In this document: positions 8,604 to 17,286 of the stretch, in pieces
How the letters are laid out: the number at the start of each line of letters is the position of its first letter
How positions within the stretch are numbered: the first letter of the stretch is position 1
From: Streptomyces scabichelini
GTDB taxonomy: Bacteria; Actinomycetota; Actinomycetes; Streptomycetales; Streptomycetaceae
Length of the DNA stretch: 64,000 nucleotides
Assembly (NCBI RefSeq): GCF_011045015.1
Contig: NZ_JAAKZY010000006.1
Location: 60,988 to 124,987 of the forward strand
Direction: 5' to 3'
Translations under genes and position numbers: made by a program
Notes under the pieces: model-generated
Databases searched by the model: none
What the model was told of the DNA's origin: nothing
Seen by the model: only the letters and a program-made list of their open reading frames with translations

Positions 8604-8894
8604 ATGATCATCTTTGGCACCAAGGGGTACCTGTACCAGCTCGCGATACTGACGCTGATGTGCGGCCACTGCGGCAATCCCTCCGCGCACACGCTCAAGA
8701 AGCGTGTCACGAAGTTCACGCTGTTCTTCGTGCCACTGTTCCCGTTCTCGACGAAGTACATGACGCAGTGCACCTTCTGCGGCGCGGAGCAGAAAGTGAC
8801 CAAGGAGCAGGCGGAGCAGCTCCAGGCGCAGGGCGCGAGCGGCCACGGCGGTCAGACGTACGGGCAACCGCAGCAGCAGCCGTACCAGTCCTAG
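8604..8894 (+). CDS. Zinc-ribbon protein with Gln-rich tail
   Basis: A 96-aa protein. It opens with the conserved MIIFGTKGY, followed by two CxxC pairs (CGHCG at about residues 20-24 and CTFCG at about 56-60) that form a zinc ribbon around a hydrophobic segment FTLFFVPLFPF. The tail is rich in Gln and Gly. This small family is widespread in actinobacteria without known function; the hydrophobic hairpin suggests membrane contact. GGGAAGGATC precedes the ATG. Confidence 0.85.
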   Translation: MIIFGTKGYLYQLAILTLMCGHCGNPSAHTLKKRVTKFTLFFVPLFPFSTKYMTQCTFCGAEQKVTKEQAEQLQAQGASGHGGQTYGQPQQQPYQS

Positions 8895-9057
8895 TCGGTG
8901 ACCAGCGGTCTCTCGCGGAGGGCGGGCGCGCGGCCGTGTGAGCCGGGACATATGTATTGATTGCCCGAGTGCGGCCCGGTTGCGGGTAGCTTGATTGCTT
9001 CCCCTGTGCCCGATGTGTCATCGGGTGCGCCGCCACCGCGTCGTTTCAGGATGATTC

Positions 9058-10767
9058 ATGCGCCACCGAATACGAATAGCCTCCGTTCCGCCCGTTGCCC
9101 TGGCAGGTGGTGCGTTGGCTGTCGGCCTCGGCGGCTTCTATCTCGCGGCGCTGCTGCTCGTGGGCAACGAGATCGAGGCGGGTACGACGGTCCGGGGGCT
9201 GGACATCGGCGGTCTGAGCCGTGCGGAGGCCGTACAGAAGCTGGAGAAGCACCTGTCGGCGCTCGGCTCACAGGAGCTGAGCGTGAAGATCGGCGACCGC
9301 GATGGCACGGTCGATCCGCGGCAGGCCGGGCTCACCTTCGATACTCAGCGGACCGTCGACCGGGCGGCGCGTACCGGCGCGGATCCCTTTGCCGTGATCG
9401 GCGGGCTCTTCGGTTCGGGCGGTGACGTCGAGCCGGTGGTCCGGGTCGACGAGGGCAGGACCCGGACCGTCCTCGAGAAGCTGGCGAAGACGCATGACCA
9501 GAAGGTGCGCGACGGCGCTGTCTCCTTCCAGCAGGGGCGGCCCGAGGAAGTCACACCGCGCACCGGGTACGCCCTGAACGTGGACGCGGCAGTCGGCACT
9601 TTGCGTACCTCCTTCCTCAGCGGCAAGTCCGACACGGCCACGGTCCTGCCCACGCGTGAGACCAGACCGAAGGTCACCGCCGAGGAGACGCGGAGGGCGA
9701 TGCGCGAGTTCGCGACCCCCGCCATGTCGGCGCCGGTCACACTCACCGCCGGCGGCAAGCGTTTCACGATCAGCCAGGTGGTCCTGGGTGAGCACCTGAA
9801 GATGCGGCCGGACGACGCGGGCAAACTGACACCGACGTTGGACGGCAAGGGCCTGTACGCCGACTCCGAGGTGGCCCGCCCACTGGCCGAAGTGACCGAG
9901 AAGGCCGTGAACGCCAGGCTGCGGCTCGAAGGCGAGCGGGCCGTGGTGGCCTCTGACGCCAGGCCCGGCCGGGAGGTCACGGACAAGGCGCTGAGCAAGG
10001 CCGTACTGCCGCTGCTCACCAAGTCGGGCGCGGCCGCCCGCACCGGTGAGCTGGCCACGGAGCAGATCCAGCCCGAGCTGACCCGCGAGAACGTCGCGCA
10101 GCTGGGCCTGAAGGAGGAGATGTCCTCCTTCACCGTCGACTTCCCGGCGGCCGAGTACCGCAGAAAGAACATCGGCCGGGCCGTGGAACTCATCAACGGC
10201 TCCGTCGTCCAGCCGAACGAGACGTGGAGTCTGAACGAGACCGTCGGCGAGCGCACCGAGGCCAACGGCTTCGTCGAGGGCGTCATCATTCTCGACAACC
10301 AGTTCACCAAGGCGGCCGGAGGCGGCGTCTCCACCGTGGCGACCACCGTCTTCAACGCGATGTTCTTCGCCGGCGTGAAGCCCGTGGAGTACGGCGCCCA
10401 CTCCTTCTACATCGAGCGTTACCCGGAGGGCCGTGAGGCGACGGTCGCCTGGGGAAGCCTCGACCTCAGGTTCAACAACGACTCCGGCAACGCCATCTAC
10501 ATCCAGGCCCGGTCCACCGGCACCTCGGTGACCGTCTCCTTCCTCGGCACCAAGAAGTACGACGAGGTGAGGGCGATCAAGGGGCCGCGTACCAATGTGA
10601 AGCCGCCGGCGAAGAGGGCGGGGGCCAAGGAGGACTGCGAGCCGCAGACCCCGCTCGAAGGCTTCGACGTCAGCGTGCAGCGGGTCTTCTACCAAGACGG
10701 GCGGGAAGTGAAGCGGGAGCCGTTCCGCACGCATTACACCCCGCGCGACGAGGTGACCTGCGACTGA
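9058..10767 (+). CDS. VanW-family cell-wall protein with membrane anchor
   Basis: A 569-aa protein with one N-terminal transmembrane helix (about residues 12-36). Two peptidoglycan-binding-like modules follow (first GTTVRGLDIGGLSRAEA) and then the VanW domain (about 355-490) with SLNETVGERT, the GGGVSTVATTVFNA core and YIERYPEGREATVAWG. VanW proteins occur in glycopeptide-resistance clusters and generally in Gram-positives; the molecular role is not established. It is exported and faces the wall. The coding end is tandemly duplicated (27-bp unit) across the stop codon. Confidence 0.9.
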   Translation: MRHRIRIASVPPVALAGGALAVGLGGFYLAALLLVGNEIEAGTTVRGLDIGGLSRAEAVQKLEKHLSALGSQELSVKIGDRDGTVDPRQAGLTFDTQRTVDRAARTGADPFAVIGGLFGSGGDVEPVVRVDEGRTRTVLEKLAKTHDQKVRDGAVSFQQGRPEEVTPRTGYALNVDAAVGTLRTSFLSGKSDTATVLPTRETRPKVTAEETRRAMREFATPAMSAPVTLTAGGKRFTISQVVLGEHLKMRPDDAGKLTPTLDGKGLYADSEVARPLAEVTEKAVNARLRLEGERAVVASDARPGREVTDKALSKAVLPLLTKSGAAARTGELATEQIQPELTRENVAQLGLKEEMSSFTVDFPAAEYRRKNIGRAVELINGSVVQPNETWSLNETVGERTEANGFVEGVIILDNQFTKAAGGGVSTVATTVFNAMFFAGVKPVEYGAHSFYIERYPEGREATVAWGSLDLRFNNDSGNAIYIQARSTGTSVTVSFLGTKKYDEVRAIKGPRTNVKPPAKRAGAKEDCEPQTPLEGFDVSVQRVFYQDGREVKREPFRTHYTPRDEVTCD

Positions 10768-10794
10768 CCGCGCGACGAGGTGACCTCCGACTGA
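10741..10794. repeat. 27-bp tandem duplication spanning the vanW-like stop codon
   Basis: The last 27 bases of the VanW-family gene (10741-10767, ending in the TGA stop) are repeated at 10768-10794 with one mismatch. The second copy lies outside the protein. Confidence 0.95.
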
Positions 10795-10836
10795 TCGCGT
10801 GCGAGGTGCGAGCGGGACGGGATCTCTTACAAGGTG

Positions 10837-10870
10837 AACGGCACCCGTTCCTCTCGAGGCGGGTGCCGTT
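10837..10870. terminator. Bidirectional intrinsic terminator
   Basis: An 11-bp perfect stem AACGGCACCCG / CGGGTGCCGTT with a 12-base loop lies between the convergent VanW-family and subtilase-like genes. Confidence 0.8.
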
Positions 10871-10896
10871 CGGTGGGGCTGTTGAGGGGCGCGGGG

Positions 10897-12669
10897 CTAA
10901 CCGGCCAGGGACGGGGCGTAGGGAGACAGGGCCGGTCCGAGTTGTACCCCGGGGGCCAGGCCGAGGGCGACGAGTGCGTCGGGCAGGCCGCGGCCGACGC
11001 GGGCCGCCTCCACGGAGCCGGGGGCGGCCAGTTGTCGGCAGCTGGCGGCGATGAGTTCGAAGAGGTGCTGAACCCGGCCGGGTCCGCGAGGCAGCAACTG
11101 ACCGTGGAAGTCCTCGTGGTGGGCGAGGACGAGCGCGGCGAGACCGACGATGTGGGCCGAGGCCGTGCCGGTGCCGTCGAGGGCGGTGTAGCCACCTTGT
11201 GGCGAACACGACAGGACGGCCACGCCGGGGGCGGCCGCGTCGATGCCGGAGCCGTAGCAGCTGAACGGCGCGGCGAAGAGTCCTTCCGGCGTCAGCTGCG
11301 GACCCGAATGGGTGGCCTGGGAGGTGTCCGGCGGGTAGGAACCGAAGACTCCCAGCGCACCGACGGTGAACACGGTCGGCAGCGTGCCCGGGAAGGCGAC
11401 CGGTCCGGCCGTGTCGCCCGCCGGGGCGACGCAGGCGATGCCCGCCGCGCTGGCATCAGCCAGTTTGCGTGACACCAGTGCCGAGGCATACGGGGTGGCC
11501 ACCGCGATGTGGGCGATGTCCATCTCGCGTTCCACGCAGTGGTCCAGAGCGGCGATCAGGTCGCTGAAACAGCCGCCCGGCAGCACCTGACAGACCTCGA
11601 TGTCGGCGTCCACCGCGATGCCGATGACGCCCTTGCCGGTGTCCGCCCCGGCGATGACGCCCGCCGCATGGGTACCGGTGCCCACTGTGTCCTGGGCCCA
11701 GCCCTCTTCCGTACCACGGACGAGATCGGCTCCGGAGCGTACCCGCTGCTTCAGATCGGGGTGCTCGGCGGCGACACCCGAACCGATGACCGCGATCTTG
11801 ACCCCGAAGGCGCGGAACGTCGGAGGCAGCCGGTCAAGGCGCATGGCCTGCTGGCCCCAGCTGTACTGCTGCCTGTCCTCCAGCCCCGGGTACACCTTGG
11901 CCAGCGGTGTGAGGGTGACCAGGTTCTCCCGGGTCACCGAGAGGTCCGGGCGATTGATCCAGCGATCCGCGTAGCCGTTCGTGGGCCGGACGTACAGGGA
12001 CTGCACGGAGTCCACGGTCTCCGTGGTCAGCGTGACCCTGCACGTGCCGTCGGCTCCGGTGACGGCCTGGCCCGGCCAGCACGCCCCGATCACGAACACC
12101 CCCGCGCCGGCCAGCGGTTCGCTGTCCGGGCCGCAGACGCGCAGCGAGATCTCCACGGGTTCGTCCAGCGGCGCGACCAGCCCCGGATCGCGGAGCGGCA
12201 GGACCCCGGCCATCGGCCCGGCCAAGGGTCCGGCAGCGGGTCCGGTCCAGGACAGCGGCAGATCCGGCTCGATGTGTACGTGCAGCGACCTCATCGCCGG
12301 TACTTGTGCCTCGGCTGCCTCGACGACCGCGATCTCCGGGCAGGAGGGGGTCACTCCGGCCGACTGAAGCTTGTCCGACGGCCGGATTCGGCGGGTCACT
12401 TTGACCTCGGGCATCCGGTCCAGCCGGTCACACACCGCGTCCATGCTGAGTTCGGGCACTCCTGGTGGGAGCAGATGCTGCGGCAGCGGTGTCACCATGT
12501 ACCGCTCCCGGCGCGGCTGCACGGGCAGCGGCGACTGCGCGCCTTTCTTGCGTGGCCCCGCTTCCCTGCCCTCGGGTCCGGGCCCAGCGACCTCCGCATC
12601 CGCACCCTCGGCCCCGCCCTCGAGGCTGTTTCCGGGCCTTTCCTTGACCATCACGTCCACCTTCACCAT
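10897..12669 (-). CDS. Catalytically dead subtilase (S8) pseudo-protease
   Basis: A 590-aa protein. The N-terminal 260 residues are not recognised (a predicted carboxypeptidase-regulatory-like beta domain around 165-235, cytosolic, no signal peptide). Residues about 285-560 align with subtilases through the landmarks VKIAVIGSGV, GTGTHAAGVIAG, VAPAGDTAG and GTGTASAHIVG. Each catalytic position is replaced: Asp by Gly296, His by Thr331, Ser by Gly501; the oxyanion Asn is Asp419. The fold-defining glycines and the HPDL motif are kept, and the frame is open, so this looks like a maintained pseudoenzyme, not decay. A Gln-rich protein gene lies upstream in the same direction. Confidence 0.82.
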   Translation of the reverse strand: MVKVDVMVKERPGNSLEGGAEGADAEVAGPGPEGREAGPRKKGAQSPLPVQPRRERYMVTPLPQHLLPPGVPELSMDAVCDRLDRMPEVKVTRRIRPSDKLQSAGVTPSCPEIAVVEAAEAQVPAMRSLHVHIEPDLPLSWTGPAAGPLAGPMAGVLPLRDPGLVAPLDEPVEISLRVCGPDSEPLAGAGVFVIGACWPGQAVTGADGTCRVTLTTETVDSVQSLYVRPTNGYADRWINRPDLSVTRENLVTLTPLAKVYPGLEDRQQYSWGQQAMRLDRLPPTFRAFGVKIAVIGSGVAAEHPDLKQRVRSGADLVRGTEEGWAQDTVGTGTHAAGVIAGADTGKGVIGIAVDADIEVCQVLPGGCFSDLIAALDHCVEREMDIAHIAVATPYASALVSRKLADASAAGIACVAPAGDTAGPVAFPGTLPTVFTVGALGVFGSYPPDTSQATHSGPQLTPEGLFAAPFSCYGSGIDAAAPGVAVLSCSPQGGYTALDGTGTASAHIVGLAALVLAHHEDFHGQLLPRGPGRVQHLFELIAASCRQLAAPGSVEAARVGRGLPDALVALGLAPGVQLGPALSPYAPSLAG

Positions 12670-12785
12670 GCCTACGTCGTAAGTCGTCCCTTGGTCTCCT
12701 GATGCGGTGACGGGGCGGCGCGCTCCGCCAAGGTGATGCGGTGTGCCCGGGAACCCCGGGCACACCGCATCGCGCCGCCCAGAGG

Positions 12786-13259
12786 TCAGCCGATACCGAA
12801 CGGCTGACTCATCTGGCCGAAGCCGAAGCCAGGCTGCTGGTACTGCTGGCCGAACGGCTGCTGCTGGCCGAACGACTGCTGGCCGAACCCGCCACCCCAC
12901 TGCTGGCCCTGCTGGCCCTGCTGGCTCTGCTGGAGCAGCGCCACGATCGCGGTGGGCAGCGCCTGCTGCACAGACTGTTCGACAGCATGCCGGATCCCGG
13001 CGTGCAGCGAGCGGTGGAGCGCGAGCGCGAGGTACGGGTGCGCCTGCTGGCCCATGCCCTGCTGCTGAAGCTGCTGCTGGACCTGCTGGATCTGCTGGAC
13101 CGTCTGCTGCACCTGCTGCGCGGCCTGGTGGGCCGTCTGCTGACAGGCCTGCTGGATCGCCTGCTGGACCACCTGGGCGATCTGCTGCTGTCCGCCCTGC
13201 TGCTGGCCGTACTGCTGGCCGAACTGCTGTTGGGGTTGCGTACCGGTCATCACCGACAT
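12786..13259 (-). CDS. Gln-rich low-complexity protein
   Basis: A 157-aa protein dominated by Gln: an N-terminal QQ/GQQ segment, a helical centre with heptad-like AxxAxQQVQQTVQQIQQ (about residues 30-75), a more normal stretch (HPYLALALHRSLHAG) and a Gly/Gln/Phe tail. No family recognised. The composition resembles self-associating or prion-like proteins plus a coiled coil. ATG at 13259 is preceded by GGAG at 5 bases; a GTG at 13280 is the alternative. It precedes the subtilase-like gene on the same strand with about 116 bases between, so the two may be co-transcribed. Confidence 0.75.
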   Translation of the reverse strand: MSVMTGTQPQQQFGQQYGQQQGGQQQIAQVVQQAIQQACQQTAHQAAQQVQQTVQQIQQVQQQLQQQGMGQQAHPYLALALHRSLHAGIRHAVEQSVQQALPTAIVALLQQSQQGQQGQQWGGGFGQQSFGQQQPFGQQYQQPGFGFGQMSQPFGIG

Positions 13260-13492
13260 GAATGCTCCATTCGATGCCACAAGAGGGAGCCCGACATTGA
13301 CTGTTATGCCGGGTTTATCGGATTTTCCGACGTCCCGAAGCTAAGTGGTTGTCGGCGCAGCCGCCACCGGAGGACCGGTGTCCGGGGGAAGGGGATCGAT
13401 TCGATTGTCGGCGCGACCGGTACGCGGGTTGGCCGGTGACCCCAGCCCACGCGGGCCCGTCGTCGAGTCAGGCCACCGTTCGAGGGCGGGAC

Positions 13493-13795
13493 TCACACCC
13501 GATGGGTCGCAGTGCCGATCGAGTGACGGTCCTCAGTGAAGTGACCGTCTCGGCGAAAAGCGGCGATGTGGCGCTGGGCCCAGTCGGCGAACGTACGGGG
13601 CGGGCGGCCGAGGGTCTGCTCGCCGTCGGGGCTGATGCGTTGTTCGGCGGCGGTGGGCTCGCCGAGGATCGCGAGCGTGGTGTCGACCACCGGCTCGGGC
13701 ATGAACTGGAGCATCTGCGCGCGGGCTTCGGCGCGGGTCTGTTCGATGAACCGGACCGGCTCGCCGAGGGCGTCGCCGATCCCCTCGGCGCGTTG
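13493..13795 (-). pseudogene. NmrA-like NAD(P)H-binding oxidoreductase, C-terminal fragment
   Basis: Reading leftward, the residues GDALGEPVRFIEQTR, MLQFMPEPVVDTTL and LGRPPRTFADWAQRH are the end of an NAD(P)-binding SDR/NmrA-type protein. The Rossmann N terminus with its GxxGxxG motif is absent: upstream sequence turns directly into the divergently oriented HxlR fragment. So about two-thirds of the gene is missing. Confidence 0.7.
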
Positions 13796-14085
13796 GCCGA
13801 TCCTGCGGACCCTCAACGCGCTCGGCCGGCAACGGTTCGTCGAGCTGCAACGACGGATCGTCACGATCACGCCGAAGGTGCTGACCCAGCGGCTGCGGCA
13901 ACTTGAGAGCGACGGCCTGATCGTGCGCACGTACCACCCGGAGGTTCCCCCTCGGGCCGAGTACGAGATCAGCGAGCTCGGTCGCAGTCTTGCCCCGCTG
14001 TTCGCCCATCTCGCGGAATGGGCCGACCAACCTCGGCAAAGTCGAGAGGGCCCGGCACGACTACGACGCCGAATCCGCCCGGTAG
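13796..14085 (+). pseudogene. HxlR-family regulator, 5'-truncated
   Basis: Reading rightward, LRTLNALGRQRFVELQRRI, TPKVLTQRLRQLESDGLI and VRTYHPEVPPRAEYEIS match the HxlR winged helix from the end of helix 2 onward. The conserved N terminus with its Cys is missing and there is no start codon in place. It abuts, tail-out, the NmrA fragment, so one deletion probably removed both N termini and the shared promoter. Confidence 0.7.
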
Positions 14086-14124
14086 CCACGGCACCGGACG
14101 GAGAGGAGGCGCGGGTCGGCAGGC

Positions 14125-14994
14125 TCAGCCCAGGCACACCACGAGCAGGCAGATCTCCGACGGGGAGGTCGCGGCCGGTGAGGGGCCGGCCTGGGACCTC
14201 CCCGGGTCCGTGCTGTCGGCCGCCGTGGGCGTGGGCGAAGGCGAGGACGGCTGCTCCGCCGTCCTACCGGTGCCGTCGGGGTTCGCTCCGGAGGAGGTGG
14301 GGGAGGAGGTCCGCGGCTGTGGGGCCGATGTCGCCGTCGGACGGGCAGCGGCCGCGGCGTCCGGCCGGGCGACGGGCGGCGTTGCGCGGTGCGCGGGGGT
14401 GGCGGACTGCTGACGGGGGAGGTTGGTCGCGGGCGACTGGGCGGGAGGAGTGGTGGGTGAGGACCGGTGGGTATCGGGCTGTGTCGACGCCGGACGTGTG
14501 TGCTGCGCCTCCGGTACTTCCGCGGCGTCCCTGTTCGGGTTGTCGGGCACCCTGGTTGCCTGGGCCTGGGTTCCGTCGGCGGAGTGCCGGTCCAGCGAAG
14601 CGACGGTCAGGCCGCCGCCGACGATGGCGACGGCGGTCGCGACCACGGCCCGGCGCTTGTTCTTCTTCCAACGGGCCAGCTGGCGACGCCGCGCCGCCCG
14701 CCCTTGCGGCGCGGACAGCGAGCCCTCCGGTATGCCGGACGGGCCGGGGTGCGGAACCTCGTCCGTGCCGGCTCCGACCGCTGCCTCGTCACGGAGATCG
14801 CCGCCGTGCCATGTGCCGGAGGCCGTGAACTCCCACTCCGCTGTTCCGGTTGTTCCGGTCACCGCCGTGTCGGTCGTGGTCGGCACGGTGCGCCCTTCGG
14901 CGGCGGGGGGAGCGATGTCCGGGGCGTAGGCGCCGCAGCCGGGACACACGAGGGCGCCGTTGAGATGCCGGTGACACGAGGAGCAGTAGTCCAT
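14125..14994 (-). CDS. SCO2400-like zinc-ribbon membrane protein
   Basis: A 289-aa protein starting MDYCSSCHRHLNG with a second CPGCG, forming an N-terminal zinc ribbon. An acidic linker, a basic stretch (RWKKNKRRA) and one transmembrane helix (about residues 118-137) follow. The extracytoplasmic part is long, disordered and Ser/Thr/Pro-rich, and ends ICLLVVCLG. The layout matches the SCO2400 family of Streptomyces. Function unknown; a cytoplasmic metal ribbon linked to a wall-spanning tail suggests a sensor or scaffold. Confidence 0.82.
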   Translation of the reverse strand: MDYCSSCHRHLNGALVCPGCGAYAPDIAPPAAEGRTVPTTTDTAVTGTTGTAEWEFTASGTWHGGDLRDEAAVGAGTDEVPHPGPSGIPEGSLSAPQGRAARRRQLARWKKNKRRAVVATAVAIVGGGLTVASLDRHSADGTQAQATRVPDNPNRDAAEVPEAQHTRPASTQPDTHRSSPTTPPAQSPATNLPRQQSATPAHRATPPVARPDAAAAARPTATSAPQPRTSSPTSSGANPDGTGRTAEQPSSPSPTPTAADSTDPGRSQAGPSPAATSPSEICLLVVCLG

Positions 14995-15333
14995 CTGCGG
15001 TCTTCCTGAGTTGACGTGCCGTCGACCCGCGGGCTGCGGCCTGGGTACGGTCGCACGTGGGATCGCGCGGCCAGCAACGCTAACGGGGCATTCGAGAGGG
15101 CGTGTGCAGCCTGTGTGACACTCCGGCGCAGATTCTCTGCAGGTACGCCTGCGTGGTGCGCTTTCCTGACGGGCCTTTCGGCGGCTCCGGGAGCGCGCCC
15201 GCCGACGTGACGAGCGCGCCGGGTGCCCGCCCTGCCGATGCAACTGCGGCCGTGCGTACAGGAGTTGGTGTGGGAAGCTGTCGTCAGCCGTTCGCGGGCA
15301 AGGGGCCGCGGCGGTGGTCGAGAGGAGCGCAGT

Positions 15334-16131
15334 GTGACACAGGACGGCTTTCGTGCCGAGGGGATCGACACCAGCAGGCCGCACCCTGCGCGGATCTACG
15401 ACTACCTCCTGGGCGGCAAGGACAACTACGAGGTGGACCAACAGGCCGGCGACGAACTGGCCGCCAAGGCGCCCGAGGTGTGGATCTCCGTGCAGGCCAA
15501 CCGCGCCTTCATGCGGCGCGCCGTCCAGTACGTCGTCGGCAGCGGCGTCCGCCAGATCCTCGACGTCGGCACCGGGCTGCCCACCTCGCCGAACGTGCAC
15601 GAGATCGCGCACGAGGCGGCGCCGGACGTACGCGTCGCGTACATCGACAACGATCCGATCGTGAAGGCGCACGCCGACGCACTGCTCAGCCGCTCCGGCG
15701 CGACCAGTATCGTGCTCGGCGACCTGCGCGACCCGCGGGCCATCGTGGACCACCCCGACGTCCGCCAGGTCATCGACTTCGACGAGCCGGTCGCCCTGCT
15801 CCTTGTCGCCATCCTCCACTTCCTCACCGACGCGGAGAAGCCCGAGGAGGTCGTCGCCACCCTGCGCGACGCGCTGCCGGCCGGCAGCTTCCTGGTGCTC
15901 TCGCACGCCACGGGTGACTTCTTCGACCGCAGCGAGGCCCAGGCCGTCTACAACAACGCGACCGCCACCATGAATCTGCGGTCCCGCGCCGAAGTCGAGC
16001 GGTTCTTCGACGGCTTCGAACTGGTCAAGCCCGGCCTGGCCCAGGTCCCGTTCTGGCGCCCGGACACGCCGCCGCCGGCACGGTCGGACGAGATCGGCTT
16101 CTATGGGGGCGTGGCCCGCAGGACCGGCTGA
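15334..16131 (+). CDS. SAM-dependent methyltransferase, PF04672 (DUF574) family
   Basis: A 265-aa enzyme of the actinobacterial PF04672 family. Visible landmarks are RPHPARIYDYLLGGKDNY (the YDYxLGGKDN signature), ANRAFMRRAV, the SAM-binding loop ILDVGTGLPT and YIDNDPIV. GTG at 15334 was chosen because GAGAGGAG lies just upstream and the next residues start the family domain. The substrate is unknown for the family. A paralogue lies at 18399 on the other strand. Four 8-bp repeats run across its stop codon. Confidence 0.88.
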   Translation: MTQDGFRAEGIDTSRPHPARIYDYLLGGKDNYEVDQQAGDELAAKAPEVWISVQANRAFMRRAVQYVVGSGVRQILDVGTGLPTSPNVHEIAHEAAPDVRVAYIDNDPIVKAHADALLSRSGATSIVLGDLRDPRAIVDHPDVRQVIDFDEPVALLLVAILHFLTDAEKPEEVVATLRDALPAGSFLVLSHATGDFFDRSEAQAVYNNATATMNLRSRAEVERFFDGFELVKPGLAQVPFWRPDTPPPARSDEIGFYGGVARRTG

Positions 16132-16156
16132 GCGGCTGAGGGGCTGAGCGGCTGAA
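16125..16156. repeat. 8-bp tandem repeat (x4) across a stop codon
   Basis: Four consecutive units of CGGCTGAG (the third starts G, the last ends A) run over the TGA stop (16129-16131) of the methyltransferase gene. Confidence 0.9.
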
Positions 16157-16183
16157 CCGCCATCCTCGGTACGGAGACGTGCG

Positions 16184-17146
16184 TCAGCCCGTCGTCCAAG
16201 GCCGGAGCTTTTCGGGGTTCCGTACGGCCCAGATGGTCTTGATCCGCTCGCCTGCGACATCGAACGCCAGCACCGCTGCGGTGACGCCGTCGTGCTGAAG
16301 CACCAGGCCGGGCTGACCGTTCACCGTACGCTCCAGGATCGTCAGGTCGGGTGCCCTGTCGGCGAGGTCGGCGAAGTAGCGTCCGATCTGCGCGCCGCCT
16401 TCGATCGGGTGGAGCGCGGCGCTGACGAGGCCGCCGCCGTCGCCGATCGCCGTGGCGTCGGGGTCGAGGAGGCCGATGAGGGCGTCGAGGTCCTTGGCCT
16501 CCCATGCCTCCTTGAAGTCCCTGACGATGTCGGCGCGCCTGCCTGTCGGAGTCGCCGGACCCTGCGACGCGCGAATGCGACGGCGGGCCGACGAGGCCAG
16601 CTGGCGACATGCCGCCGGCGTACGGCCGACGACCTCGGCCACCTCGGCGAAGGAGTAGCGGAAGACGTCGTGAAGGATGAACGCGACGCGTTCGGCCGGG
16701 GTCATCGATTCGAGTACGACGAGGAAGGCCATGTTGATCGACTCGTCGAGGGTGACCCGGTCGGCCGGGTCCGCTGTGGTTCCGCCCGACCACCCGTTGA
16801 TCCACTCCGTGCTGTCGGGCACTGGTTCCGGGATCCATTCGCCCACGTAGCTCTCCCGCCGCGCCCGTGCCGAACGGAGCAGGTCGAGGCAGATGCGGCC
16901 GGCGACCTTCGTCAGCCAGCCGCCGGGGGACTGGATGGCCTCCCGTTGCTGTGGGGACATGGCGTACCAGCGGGCGTACGTCTCTTGTACGACATCCTCA
17001 GCGTCGGCCAGGGAACCGAGGAGCCGGTACGCCAGATTGATCAGCTGACGCCGCTCGCTCATGATCGCGCTCAGGCTCGGATCGGGCCGGCCGTCTCCTG
17101 ATTCGGATGGCCCGGATGGCCGGGACGGCTCGGAATGGGTGGTCAT
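16184..17146 (-). CDS. ECF sigma factor with C-terminal SnoaL-like domain (ECF41, SigJ-like)
   Basis: A 320-aa RNA polymerase sigma factor. Region 2 (about residues 30-95) includes LAYRLLGSLADAEDVVQETY; region 4 (about 140-195) includes PAERVAFILHDVFRYSFAEVAEVVGRTPAACRQ. A C-terminal SnoaL-like domain of about 120 residues carries the ECF41 hallmarks GDGGG and NPEKL. In this group the fused domain replaces an anti-sigma factor. ATG at 17146 follows the usual N-terminal length. Its own promoter (17189-17215) is identical in its key elements to the divergent one, so it is predicted to be autoregulated. Confidence 0.93.
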   Translation of the reverse strand: MTTHSEPSRPSGPSESGDGRPDPSLSAIMSERRQLINLAYRLLGSLADAEDVVQETYARWYAMSPQQREAIQSPGGWLTKVAGRICLDLLRSARARRESYVGEWIPEPVPDSTEWINGWSGGTTADPADRVTLDESINMAFLVVLESMTPAERVAFILHDVFRYSFAEVAEVVGRTPAACRQLASSARRRIRASQGPATPTGRRADIVRDFKEAWEAKDLDALIGLLDPDATAIGDGGGLVSAALHPIEGGAQIGRYFADLADRAPDLTILERTVNGQPGLVLQHDGVTAAVLAFDVAGERIKTIWAVRNPEKLRPWTTG

Positions 17147-17188
17147 GGTGTCGACGACTCCCTTGGTCACATCTGCCTTCACCAGTCC

Positions 17189-17215
17189 GACGAAACATCG
17201 CACCGAAATGTGAGG
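17189..17215 (-). promoter_or_regulatory. ECF41-type promoter of the sigma factor gene
   Basis: Read on the minus strand: CCTCACA, 16 bases, CGTC. This matches the reported ECF41 pattern (TGTCACA-N16-CGTC) at 9 of 11 positions and lies 43 bases upstream of the sigma gene start. Confidence 0.8.
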
Positions 17216-17226
17216 TCGGCGCGGCA

Positions 17227-17286
17227 CCTCACATCCCATGGGGTCGCCTCACATCCCATGGGGTCGCCTCACATTCCGAGGGGCTG
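17227..17286. repeat. Three 20-bp tandem repeats carrying ECF -35 elements
   Basis: Two identical 20-bp units (17227-17246, 17247-17266) and one degenerate unit (17267-17286), each starting CCTCACAT. Only the third has a CGTC 16 bases downstream of its CCTCACA. Confidence 0.92.

Noticed and set aside
13566..14828. A 420-codon plus-strand open frame
   Set aside because: Only the HxlR-like stretch has coding character; the rest is the antisense of the SCO2400-like gene, a common artefact at high GC.
17227..17286. A CRISPR-like repeat
   Set aside because: The 20-bp units are directly adjacent with no spacers and no cas genes are in the window; they are promoter repeats.
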